From the NCBI GenBank assembly GCA_964435925.1, contig CAYTBG010000084.1, positions 1-13,125 of the forward strand: 13,125 nucleotides of DNA. Reading direction: 5' to 3'. This DNA is from SOIV01 sp964435925 (GTDB lineage Bacteria; Acidobacteriota; Aminicenantia; Aminicenantales; Aminicenantaceae). Below the pieces are notes generated by a model that did not search any database, was not told the DNA's origin, and saw nothing but the letters and a program-made list of their open reading frames with translations. Shown piece after piece: positions 1 to 7,288 of this stretch. Every line of letters starts with the position of its first letter. Positions within the stretch are counted from its first letter, which is position 1. Made by a program: the position numbers and the translations under genes.

Positions 1-30
1 AATTTTTATCAAACTTTTTCATATTTTTAA

Positions 31-308
31 ATTGCGACACAGTCTGATTGCGGGCATAATACTATTAAATTGTTGTTGAGTAATCTTGTATTCCATTTAA
101 AATTAACAATATAAAGCAAAAATTAACCATGTTTATTGAAACGGTTCAATAAATGACAGTAAGATGGTAGCTTATACGGCTTATCTGTACGTTTTAATTT
201 ATTTAATAACATGTGTTTAAATGGAAACTGTTTTGCTATGATATACGGAAATAACAACATTCTGATAGTATTATGCCCATTGCGAGCTACCGAAGTGAGT
301 GTGGCAAT
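31..308. repeat. MITE-like element with imperfect terminal inverted repeats
   Basis: The two ends of this 278-bp gene-free stretch are inverted copies. Positions 52-77 match the reverse complement of 253-278 at 23 of 26 bases. The outer 31-40 matches the reverse complement of 299-308 at 9 of 10. An inner pair, 91-101 and 216-226, is a perfect 11-bp inverted match. A perfect 9-bp hairpin with a 4-nt loop sits near the middle (132-153). The right end (279-308), beginning ATTGCGAG and ending GGCAAT, resembles REP-type palindromes common in environmental bacterial genomes; that comparison is from memory. No flanking target duplication and no transposase ORF are visible, so a non-autonomous element or large degenerate palindrome fits best. 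Confidence 0.55.
132..153. repeat. Perfect 9-bp hairpin
   Basis: TTTATTGAA (132-140) and TTCAATAAA (145-153) are exact reverse complements separated by ACGG. The hairpin lies at the centre of the 31-308 inverted-repeat element. It is AT-rich with no adjacent T-run, so it does not look like a terminator. Confidence 0.6.
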
Positions 309-419
309 CTCATAAGATTAGGTCTAAAAAATTGCTCTGTATACTTCCCCCATAGTAAGTCTCAATCCCTGTTTGTAGGCATCATCCCACCTTTTTGTCT
401 TATCAACCCATCCCTGTTT

Positions 420-980
420 TTATGAAGTTGGTGGGATATCATCCCAGACAGGCCTCCCGGGGTAATTAATGACTATGTCTTCACCCGCATATCTTTGATT
501 TGCTTCATCCCATTCTGCCTGTTTAAACTGCATCGCATTCCTGTATCCTAATCTCATCAGGGTCAATAATCTATTTCTGCCACCCCCTACAGCCAAACAT
601 TTTGCTCCTGGAAGATAATGGATTCGGACTGGACCTTCTTTCACAAACTCTGAGAAATATTTTCTTCCGTACAAACGAAATTTTGTAATCCAGGATATTT
701 TCCCCTCCGGTTTCTCAAAATCCCATCTTAATGAGCGCAGATCAGTAATTTCGTCACTCCCATGTTGATCAAGATGCTGTCCCATCGGGAAAAGGGTTAC
801 CTCCTGGCCATCTGTTGTAAACTTAAAGACTTTACTTCCGGGCAAGCCGCTTTTTAAAGCAAGAGCTTTAAATAGATTGTAATCGGGGTACTTTTTATTG
901 AAATGTGCCCCATGAATAATTCTTAAGGTGTATCCAATTTTTAGTTTATCGGTAATAATGTTGATGGGTTTCCAGTTCAT
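420..980 (-). CDS. Hypothetical protein, possibly truncated
   Basis: A 186-residue protein that I do not recognise. The ATG at 980 has GGAG eight bases upstream, and an in-frame stop further upstream rules out a much longer N-terminus. The sequence is basic and aromatic-rich with no signal peptide or membrane segment. Features visible are a GGGRNR patch near residues 132-137 and a Trp-rich C-terminus. After the TAA at 420-422 the same frame stays open for 31 more codons to a TAG at 324-326. That extension has Trp, Asp, Lys and Tyr in a pattern like the end of the gene (RWDDAYKQG compared with AEWDEANQRY). The gene may therefore carry a nonsense mutation, or simply end here. It is transcribed away from the kinase gene. 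Confidence 0.6.
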   Translation of the reverse strand: MNWKPINIITDKLKIGYTLRIIHGAHFNKKYPDYNLFKALALKSGLPGSKVFKFTTDGQEVTLFPMGQHLDQHGSDEITDLRSLRWDFEKPEGKISWITKFRLYGRKYFSEFVKEGPVRIHYLPGAKCLAVGGGRNRLLTLMRLGYRNAMQFKQAEWDEANQRYAGEDIVINYPGRPVWDDIPPTS

Positions 981-1068
981 AGAGATGACTCCAGTTTTAG
1001 GATATGGGCAGAATAGCCTTTATATATTTTTCTTCAATTACGACGCATGCGGTTTTTCTATTTATCGG

Positions 1069-1096
1069 ATTATACTCTTAAACGGCCTGAAATCAA
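1069..1096 (-). promoter_or_regulatory. Candidate sigma-70-type promoter for the minus-strand hypothetical gene
   Basis: On the minus strand TTGATT (1091-1096) is followed after 16 bases by a perfect TATAAT (1069-1074). Transcription would start near 1062, giving a leader of about 80 nt before the ATG at 980. It overlaps a 6-bp inverted repeat (CGGCCT 1083-1088, AGGCCG 1104-1109) that could be a regulator site. Prediction by motif only. Confidence 0.42.
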
Positions 1097-1144
1097 GGTA
1101 ATTAGGCCGCATCATTGACTCATTCTTCATTAATTGTTATTCTT

Positions 1145-1171
1145 TTCCCTATAATTTGTTCCCTATAATTT
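1145..1171 (+). repeat. Tandem 13-bp repeat carrying two TATAAT boxes
   Basis: TTCCCTATAATTT occurs at 1145-1157 and again at 1159-1171, a 14-bp period. Each copy contains a perfect -10 hexamer (1150-1155 and 1164-1169). Good -35 hexamers at the usual distance are not obvious; TTCATT at 1126-1131 is the best for the first box. The repeat ends against the first possible ATG (1172), so it probably forms the promoter region of the kinase gene. Confidence 0.45.
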
Positions 1172-1186
1172 ATGGGATCATCGCGC

Positions 1187-4100
1187 ATGAAATGCCCTAA
1201 ATGTCATTTTGAAAATCATCCCGGGGCCAACTTCTGCAGCAAGTGTGCGACACAGCTTCCTTCCTCAGAAGAAGTTTCCATTCCTCATACAAAGACTCTC
1301 GAGACGCCTGTAAAAGAATTGACCAGGGGAACAACTTTTGCTGAGAGGTACGAGTTCATCGAGGAACTGGGGATAGGCGGTATGGGTAGAGTCTACAAGG
1401 TATTCGATAAAAAGATAAACGAAGATGTGGCCATAAAGATCTTAAAGCCTGAAATTGCCGAGGATGAAAAAACCATTGAGCGCTTTGGCAATGAATTGAA
1501 ATTTACCCGCAAGATTGTTCATAAGAATGTCTGCCGCATGTATGACCTTAACGAAGAGAAAGGAACGCAGTACATCACCATGGAATATGTGCCGGGTGAA
1601 GATTTGAAGAGCACTATTGTAAGGGTAGGGCAATTAAGCGTGGGCAAAGCTGTCTCTGTAGCCAAACAGGTTTGCGAAGGACTGATAGAAGCCCACAAAC
1701 TGGGAGTTGTTCATCGTGATCTAAAACCTCAAAATATCATGATAGACAAAGAAGGGAACGTTCGGATAATGGATTTTGGGATAGCCCGGTCGCTTAAGGC
1801 GAAGGGCATAACAGCCGCAGGGATGATGATCGGGACGCCCGAGTACATGTCTCCTGAACAAGCGGAAATTAAAGAGACAGACCAGCGTTCTGATATCTAT
1901 TCTTTAGGAGTGATTCTTTATGAGATGGTGACTGGGAGGTTGCCGTTTGAAGGGGAAAGTCCTCTTAGCATCGCCATGAAGCATAAGAGTGAGAAGCCTT
2001 CAGACCCCAGGAGGCTTAGCGCCCAGATATCGCCAGAGCTGAGCCGTGTGATTCTTAGATGTATGAAGAAGGATAAAGAAAAGAGGTATCAACGAGCAGA
2101 AGAGCTTTATTCTGAATTAGACAACCTGGAGAAAGGCCTCCCCACCAGGGAGAGGGTGGTTCCAAAAAGAAAACCCATCACCTCAAGAGAAATAACTGTA
2201 CAATTTTCCTTAAAAAAGCTATTAATCCCTGCTTTAGTTGTCATCGCTGTTGCCGTCATTGCACTGCTAATCTGGCGCCTTGTTCCCCAAGAGAGAGTCG
2301 TTCCCTTTCCCCAGGATAAACCCTCACTTGCTGTCATGTACTTTGAAAATAACACAGGAGATGAGAGTTTAGACCACTGGAGAAAGGCTCTCTCTGATTT
2401 ATTGATTGCAGACTTATCACAATCCAAATACATCATGGTTCTAAGCGGGGAGAAATTATACAATATACTCGAAGAACTGAACCTGCTGGAAGCAAAAAGC
2501 TATTCTTCAAAAGTCTTAGAGAAAATATCAAGCAGGGGAGGAGTGCGGTACGTACTGGTGGGAAAATTAGCCATGGCAGGTGAAACCTTGAGAATTAATG
2601 CTTTGCTCCAGGAAGCAAGTACAGGCGATTTCTTGAGTTCTGAAATGGTGGAGGGAAGAGGAGAAGGGAGTTTATTCTCAATGGTGGATGATTTGACAAG
2701 GAAGATCAAGGCGAGTTTTAAGCTTTCTGAAGAGGAGATAGCCGGCGATATTGATAAGGAAGTGGAGAAAATCACGACCACCTCTTCTGATGCGTATAAA
2801 TATTACAGAGAGGGGATGGAATATTTTAGAAAGGGAGATAATCTCAAGAGTATTCCACTTATGGAGATTGCAGTAGCTTTTGATCCTGAGTTTGCTATGG
2901 CCTACAGAACCATGGCCAACGCTTATTCCAACATAGGTTTTGGAACTAAAGCCAGGGAACGCTATCAGAAAGCTTTTGAATTGAGTGACCGCGTATCGGA
3001 TAGAGAGCGCTATTATATCGAGGGAGTCTACTACTATCAGTCAGAGAGTACATTCGATAAAGCCATAGAGGTCCATAATGAGCTATTGAAAATCTATCCG
3101 GACGATTACATCGGAAATGCTAACTTAGGTGGTTTATACGCAGATTTAGAAGAATGGGATAAGGCCATTCCACTGCTTGAAGTGAATGTTAAGAATAAAG
3201 TTGAATCAGTTCCAAGCTATGGGAAAATAGTAAATTCATATGCAGCCAAAGGATTATATGACAAAGCCAGGGAAGTTCTTGAGTTTTATTTAAGTGACAT
3301 TAGAGATAGCGCGTACATTCGTTTCAATTTAGCTGATAATTATCTTTATCAAGGGAAATATAACCTTGCCCAGGTCGAAGCAGCCAAAGCTTTTTCCCTT
3401 GCTCCGAAGCATTACTATAATTCTTTAATAAAGGGTGATATTTACCACTACAAAGAAGATTTGATTAATGCAGAGAAAGAATACCTGACACTGCTTGAAA
3501 CAGAGGAACCAAGAGCTTATGAGGAGGGAACAAAAAGGCTAGGAGCCTTATATCTTTTGCAGGGCATGTTTGAGAAGTCGAAAGAGCAGGTTAAGCAGGG
3601 GATTGCTCTGGCTGTAATGCTTGGTGAGACGGAGTGGAGTTCGTGGTTTCATTTATACTTAGCCTACATGCATCTGAAATCGAAGAATTTCGAGGAAGCT
3701 TTGAAAGAGTATGATGAAGTGTTGACTATTGCTTCGGAGGCAGGGATTCTTAATAGACAGAGGGAAGCTCTATATTTTAAAGGGCGAATTCAAATTGAGA
3801 TGAACTCAATGGATGAGTCCCAAAAAACGGCAGCTGAACTTAAAGAATTGATCGAAAATGGAATGAACAGGAAGGCGATGAGGCTTTACTACAACTTGAT
3901 GGGTATGATAGAGCTTGAAAAAGAGGATTTTTCCGAGGCAATTGAATCTTTTAATCAAGCTCTCATTTTGTTGCCTTCTCAATTTAATCCAGATGACGGG
4001 CAAGCGTTATTTATTGATCCCTTAGCTTTTGCCTACTACAAGGCGGGGGATTATGAGAAAGCAAGGCAAGAATACGAGAGGATAATTCACCTTACAACGG

Positions 4101-4294
4101 GCAGGCTGTTTTACGGAGATATATATGCTAAAAGCTTCTATATGCTGGGCAAGATTTACGAGGAAAAAAACATGCAGCGACAAGCCATCGAGCATTATGA
4201 GAAGTTCCTCGGTCTCTGGAAAGATGCTGACCCTGGTATTGCTGAGGTCGAGGATGCAAAAAATAGGCTGGCTGAAATGCAAAAAACGCCTTGA
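1187..4294 (+). CDS. Membrane Ser/Thr protein kinase with zinc ribbon, FlgO/TolB-like domain and TPR tail
   Basis: A predicted transmembrane kinase that phosphorylates Ser/Thr on unknown targets. Residues below count from an alternative ATG at 1172; I prefer 1187, because zinc-ribbon kinases commonly begin MKCPKC and a weak GGGA precedes it. Cys8, 11, 22 and 25 form a zinc ribbon. The kinase domain (about 60-315) has the glycine loop GIGGMG (67-72), VAIK Lys89, HRDLKPQN (181-188), DFG (201-203) and SPE (227-229), so all catalytic residues are present, and the HRD arginine suggests activation-loop control. One membrane helix spans about 349-370. A FlgO/TolB-N-like domain follows (about 384-525, beginning PSLAVMYFENNTGD), then TPR-type helical repeats (about 540-1036). 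The C-terminal two thirds should lie outside the cytoplasmic membrane and could sense or bind proteins. The ligand is unknown. Confidence 0.9.
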   Translation: MKCPKCHFENHPGANFCSKCATQLPSSEEVSIPHTKTLETPVKELTRGTTFAERYEFIEELGIGGMGRVYKVFDKKINEDVAIKILKPEIAEDEKTIERFGNELKFTRKIVHKNVCRMYDLNEEKGTQYITMEYVPGEDLKSTIVRVGQLSVGKAVSVAKQVCEGLIEAHKLGVVHRDLKPQNIMIDKEGNVRIMDFGIARSLKAKGITAAGMMIGTPEYMSPEQAEIKETDQRSDIYSLGVILYEMVTGRLPFEGESPLSIAMKHKSEKPSDPRRLSAQISPELSRVILRCMKKDKEKRYQRAEELYSELDNLEKGLPTRERVVPKRKPITSREITVQFSLKKLLIPALVVIAVAVIALLIWRLVPQERVVPFPQDKPSLAVMYFENNTGDESLDHWRKALSDLLIADLSQSKYIMVLSGEKLYNILEELNLLEAKSYSSKVLEKISSRGGVRYVLVGKLAMAGETLRINALLQEASTGDFLSSEMVEGRGEGSLFSMVDDLTRKIKASFKLSEEEIAGDIDKEVEKITTTSSDAYKYYREGMEYFRKGDNLKSIPLMEIAVAFDPEFAMAYRTMANAYSNIGFGTKARERYQKAFELSDRVSDRERYYIEGVYYYQSESTFDKAIEVHNELLKIYPDDYIGNANLGGLYADLEEWDKAIPLLEVNVKNKVESVPSYGKIVNSYAAKGLYDKAREVLEFYLSDIRDSAYIRFNLADNYLYQGKYNLAQVEAAKAFSLAPKHYYNSLIKGDIYHYKEDLINAEKEYLTLLETEEPRAYEEGTKRLGALYLLQGMFEKSKEQVKQGIALAVMLGETEWSSWFHLYLAYMHLKSKNFEEALKEYDEVLTIASEAGILNRQREALYFKGRIQIEMNSMDESQKTAAELKELIENGMNRKAMRLYYNLMGMIELEKEDFSEAIESFNQALILLPSQFNPDDGQALFIDPLAFAYYKAGDYEKARQEYERIIHLTTGRLFYGDIYAKSFYMLGKIYEEKNMQRQAIEHYEKFLGLWKDADPGIAEVEDAKNRLAEMQKTP

Positions 4295-4336
4295 TTGATG
4301 ACTTTCTAAAGTTTGCGGTTTTAAGGGAGAATAATT

Positions 4337-4546
4337 ATGAAAAGGCATCCATTTGTAAATACAAACCTTATCCAAACATTAGAAGAAGAAATTAAATTAT
4401 TTGAACAAGGCAAATCTAATGTTGAACAAGCTAAATCAATTGCCAAAGTCGCCCAAAGGTTAATTTCCTTGAAAATGCTTGAAATTCAAGAAGAAGAAAA
4501 GGTTTTAGGAGAGTTATTAGTAAAAATAAAGGACTTTAAAAGCTAA
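4337..4546 (+). CDS. Small helical hypothetical protein
   Basis: A 69-residue protein rich in Glu, Lys and Leu, predicted to be almost entirely alpha-helical and possibly a short coiled coil. It has no signal peptide or membrane segment. A good ribosome-binding site, AAGGGAG, lies about 7 bases before the ATG. It starts 42 bp after the kinase gene on the same strand with no terminator visible between, so the two may be co-transcribed. I do not recognise a family. A role as kinase partner or substrate would be guesswork. Confidence 0.6.
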   Translation: MKRHPFVNTNLIQTLEEEIKLFEQGKSNVEQAKSIAKVAQRLISLKMLEIQEEEKVLGELLVKIKDFKS

Positions 4547-4591
4547 TCTCATTTGGCGGGAACAATAAATGTTTCTGCTAGTAAATTATAA

Positions 4592-4698
4592 AGTCTCTTT
4601 TTCATTCCTTCTTTCATCGTCATCTAACAAAGTATCCCAGCAATCACAGGTTTGATAAATTAAACCTCTGCAACGAAAGGAAGATTGAAAAAGAGACT
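4592..4698. repeat. Nested inverted repeat
   Basis: AGTCTCTTTTTCA (4592-4604) is the exact reverse complement of 4686-4698, and weaker purine/pyrimidine complementarity continues inward. Inside, AGGTTT (4648-4653) and AAACCT (4662-4667) form a second small hairpin. The whole is about 107 bp with no ORF. It lies between the small helical gene and the blaI promoter and could be a short mobile-repeat remnant or an RNA structure ending the upstream transcript. No clean T-run follows the outer stem. Confidence 0.5.
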
Positions 4699-4785
4699 CA
4701 AGCCATCTAGTATAAATTTTGGACAGCGCGAATATTATCGACTCAACAGAGTTAATGAAAAATAAAATAAAAAAATTCTAAAAAA

Positions 4786-4833
4786 AACTAAAAAAATAGT
4801 TGCAAAACTATAAATTTAGTTGTATATTAACTA
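4786..4833 (+). promoter_or_regulatory. Tandem BlaI-type operators overlapping the blaI promoter
   Basis: AACTA-N6-TAGTT occurs twice, at 4786-4801 and 4806-4821, exactly 20 bp (about two helical turns) apart. A further AACTA half-site is at 4829-4833. Known BlaI/MecI operators have the form ACTACA-NN-TGTAGT, so the outer ACTA and TAGT half-sites and the 6-bp spacing match. TTGCAA (4800-4805) and TATATT (4823-4828) are separated by 17 bp, a good sigma-70-type promoter whose spacer contains the second palindrome, so a bound repressor would block polymerase. The predicted start, near 4835, is only a few bases before the ATG at 4838. Confidence 0.6.
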
Positions 4834-4837
4834 CAAG

Positions 4838-5224
4838 ATGAAAGAACTAACAAAAGCCGAAGAACAAATCATGCAGATATTATGGAGGCTGGAAAAGGGT
4901 TTTGTTAAAGATGTCCTTGAATATTTACCCAAACCAAAGCCAGCTTATAATACTGTATCAACAATTGTCAGGATTTTGGAAAAAAAGGGATTTGTCGACC
5001 ATAAAGCATATGGCAAAACTCATGAATATTACCCAACTATATCCAAAGAGGAATACACAAGAAGCTTCATGAAGAGGTTCGTTGAAAATTATTTTAGCGA
5101 TTCCTTTCAAGAAATGGTCTCGTTTTTTGCCAAGGAAAAGAGCATGAGTATTTCCGAATTAGAAGACATGATAAAAACCATAAACAGGGAAATAAAGAAA
5201 CAAAAGGCGGACAAAAATGGATAA
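4838..5224 (+). CDS. blaI: BlaI/MecI-family transcriptional repressor
   Basis: A 128-residue winged-helix DNA-binding repressor of the BlaI/MecI/CopY family. It begins MKELTKAEEQIMQILW, the usual N-terminus. The wing and recognition region contain PAYNTVSTIVRILEKKGFV (about 35-53) and YGKTHEYYP (58-66). The C-terminal half is helical and should dimerise. An upstream TTG at 4820 would add six residues, but it lies inside the operator and -10 box, so 4838 is preferred. There is no Shine-Dalgarno sequence, which fits a leaderless message. The gene overlaps the M56 protease gene by 8 bp, the standard repressor/sensor pairing in which the protease triggers loss of repression. No beta-lactamase gene is present, so the signal is unlikely to be simply penicillin resistance. 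The sequence looks Bacteroidota-like. Confidence 0.92.
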   Translation: MKELTKAEEQIMQILWRLEKGFVKDVLEYLPKPKPAYNTVSTIVRILEKKGFVDHKAYGKTHEYYPTISKEEYTRSFMKRFVENYFSDSFQEMVSFFAKEKSMSISELEDMIKTINREIKKQKADKNG

Positions 5225-6629
5225 TTTAATTTTATATCTCTTTGAAGTCAGTGTCAGTCTGGCTCTCTTTTATTCTATCTACTGGCTTTTCTTAAAGAAG
5301 GAAACCTTTTTTGCCGTAAACAGACTTTTCTTAATTTCTTCCGTTCTATTTTCGTTTATCGTTCCATTTATAAATGCTTCATTTATCAAAATTTCTTCTC
5401 CGATTGCATCGCGCCAGTTAATAGAAAGAACTTACGTTTTTGGCCAAACAGCCTCGACACAAACCAAAACCATGGGAATTTTCGACATTTTATGGTTGAT
5501 CTATCTCATCGGTGTCGGGCTATTTCTTTTTCGCTTCCTTTATAAGCTTCTAAAATTGCTCATACTCATCAAGAAAAATAGCATCCAAAAGATTAACGGA
5601 GTAAATGTTGTTTTTATTGAGAAGGAGTTAGCGCCGTTTTCGTTTTTTAACGTCGTTTTTGTCAATAAATCCAATATTTCGGGTGATGATTTTGATAGAA
5701 TTGTCGCCCATGAAATGATTCATATAAGACAGTATCATTCCGTCGATTTACTTGTCATGGAATTGTTAACCATTTTCCAATGGTTTAATCCTTTTGTATG
5801 GCCATACAAAGAATCTCTAAGAGAGACACATGAGTACTTGGCTGATTATGCAGTCATTGCGCAGGGCTGTAACGCAGCTAAGTATCAACTGCTCATATTT
5901 GAGCAGCTTGTGGGCGTGAAATTGTTTGAATTTGCAAACAATTTCAATCATTCACAAATCAAAAGGAGGTTAACCATGATGACCAAAGGAAAATCCAAAA
6001 GATGGGCAAAATTTAAAGTTCTTTTGGTTCTGCCGCTGTTTTCTTTTTTGGTACTGGCCTTTGCCGATTCAACCGCGACGAGAGAGCCTGATAAAGCCAA
6101 TCAGAAGGACGTGGATAATGCACTGCTCACTCAAGGAGACGCTAAAGATTCGACGCATGCCAAAGATCAAAAAAAGGCGGAAGAAGAGAAAAAGAAAAAG
6201 GAACTTGCCAAGAAAAAAGCTCTAGAGGAAGCGAAAAAAATTGAGATGTCTATCCAGGAGCTGAAGAAAAAGTACAAAGAGACAGACGAACCGGAGATGA
6301 AAAAGAAAATAAAGGAGAAAGCCGCAGTTCTTGAAGAGAAGAGGATGAAGCTCAAGGAAGGGCAAAAAGTAGCATCTGTTTCAGCATCAACGATCGAAAT
6401 GGAAGCGCTAATAAAGAAATACGAAGCGACTGACGATCAAGAGATGAGAAAGAAAATAAAGATGAAACTCACACAGTTGAAAAAGAATATTGAAAAAGAG
6501 AAGAAAATAAAGATGACTATTAAAGAGCTGGAAAAGAAATATAAAGCGATTGATGATCCCGAATTGAAAAAGAAAATAAAACAAAAGTTGTCACAGCTAA
6601 AAAAAGAGCTAAAGAAAAAGAAGAAATGA
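5217..6629 (+). CDS. M56-family (BlaR1/MecR1-like) membrane metalloprotease with lysine-rich repeat tail
   Basis: A 470-residue membrane zinc protease, probably the sensor that inactivates the neighbouring BlaI-type repressor. Hydrophobic segments lie at about 4-26, 35-55, 88-110 and 267-284. The zinc site HEMIH is at 165-169, and the likely third ligand is Glu206 in RETHEYLAD. The penicillin-binding sensor domain of true BlaR1 is absent. Instead, after the last membrane segment, the last 185 or so residues are dominated by Lys and Glu. They include three copies of a repeat with the pattern KKY-x-x-x-D-x-x-E-M/L-x-K-K-I (Tyr353, Tyr402, Tyr442; spacing 49 then 40). These should be helical and are probably outside the cytoplasm. 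The start overlaps the blaI gene by 8 bp, so translation is likely coupled. Confidence 0.88.
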   Translation: MDNLILYLFEVSVSLALFYSIYWLFLKKETFFAVNRLFLISSVLFSFIVPFINASFIKISSPIASRQLIERTYVFGQTASTQTKTMGIFDILWLIYLIGVGLFLFRFLYKLLKLLILIKKNSIQKINGVNVVFIEKELAPFSFFNVVFVNKSNISGDDFDRIVAHEMIHIRQYHSVDLLVMELLTIFQWFNPFVWPYKESLRETHEYLADYAVIAQGCNAAKYQLLIFEQLVGVKLFEFANNFNHSQIKRRLTMMTKGKSKRWAKFKVLLVLPLFSFLVLAFADSTATREPDKANQKDVDNALLTQGDAKDSTHAKDQKKAEEEKKKKELAKKKALEEAKKIEMSIQELKKKYKETDEPEMKKKIKEKAAVLEEKRMKLKEGQKVASVSASTIEMEALIKKYEATDDQEMRKKIKMKLTQLKKNIEKEKKIKMTIKELEKKYKAIDDPELKKKIKQKLSQLKKELKKKKK

Positions 6630-6750
6630 AAAAGATGAAAGAGTCCAAGAGGCAAGGTGTCGAAAAGGAAAACAAATCTAACTCCTCGCTAGGCTGAAAA
6701 GCTGAGCTCATCGGGAGGTAAAAGCTCAAAATAGCGATCAGAATTCCATG

Positions 6751-6784
6751 GGAAGCCAGGATTTAAGGATCCTGGCTTCCTTTT
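6751..6784 (+). terminator. Rho-independent terminator of the blaI/M56 operon
   Basis: GGAAGCCAGGAT (6751-6762) pairs perfectly with ATCCTGGCTTCC (6769-6780), giving a 12-bp GC-rich stem and 6-nt loop followed directly by TTTT. It lies 122 bp after the M56 stop. On the opposite strand no T-run follows, so it probably acts only on plus-strand transcription. Confidence 0.85.
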
Positions 6785-7136
6785 GCCTCTCCTCAACCTC
6801 TTAGCATTCGCCTGGCTAAGGTACGAAACGGCGACGCACACTTTCGGCCGTACCGGATGATTTGATAAGACGTCATGTAAATCCGAGTCCGTGGCGCAGA
6901 ATAGAAATGCCGATTGAGTTCAGGAATTTGCTTCGTATCAAGCAAAGCCTCTCACCCAAATCGAATCCCAGTTCCTGCATCTTCTCTGTTATTAGTTTCG
7001 GTTTCATCGGAGAATACTATCAAGTCAAGAGTTTCATTGATGATTTTAGCATATTAAGAATATTAATATTTCCGTACCTCAAATTATATTGATATTTTAA
7101 GATTTAATTAAGTATAGGAAATTAAAGAAGACGGAA
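6785..7136. other. Gene-free spacer between two convergent units
   Basis: About 350 bp with no ORF resembling a known family. A plus-strand open frame at 6862-7092 has no ribosome-binding site and no coding character. A 6-bp inverted repeat, GGTACG (6820-6825) and CGTACC (6849-6854), is the only local structure noticed. The right part (7070-7130) is very AT-rich and lies downstream of the minus-strand tRNA, but no clear terminator hairpin is seen there. Confidence 0.5.
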
Positions 7137-7223
7137 TGCCGAAGAGGGGACTCGAACCCCTACTCCCGAATATCAGGAACTAGCCCCTCAAGCTAGCGTG
7201 TCTACCAATTCCACCACTTCGGC
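7137..7223 (-). tRNA. tRNA-Leu, anticodon GAG
   Basis: An 87-nt cloverleaf on the minus strand. The acceptor GCCGAAG pairs perfectly with CTTCGGC. The anticodon stem CTAGC/GCTAG encloses loop TTGAGGG, giving anticodon GAG, which reads CUC and CUU leucine codons. A long variable arm with a 5-bp stem marks it as class II. The T-arm is AGGGG-TTCGAGT-CCCCT, the discriminator is A, and CCA is not encoded. It lies 65 bp after secG on the same strand, the order also found in E. coli (secG-leuU), and may be processed from the operon transcript. Confidence 0.96.
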
Positions 7224-7288
7224 ATTTAAACCTGGGAGGCTCATTTAGGCAGTATTGCCTATATTTAAGGGAGAAAGTTTTCTGACCT

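Noticed and set aside
6626..6697. A 23-codon ATG frame overlapping the M56 stop (ATGA)
   Set aside because: Very short and lysine-rich; more likely an out-of-frame continuation of the repetitive A-rich tail than a gene. A frameshift at the A-runs cannot be excluded.
6862..7092. Plus-strand open frame of 76 codons
   Set aside because: No ribosome-binding site, composition unlike a protein, no family resemblance, and it lies after a strong terminator.
7246..7261. Hairpin TAGGCA-GTAT-TGCCTA between secG and the tRNA as terminator
   Set aside because: Only a 6-bp stem and no T-run on the minus strand, so termination is not supported.
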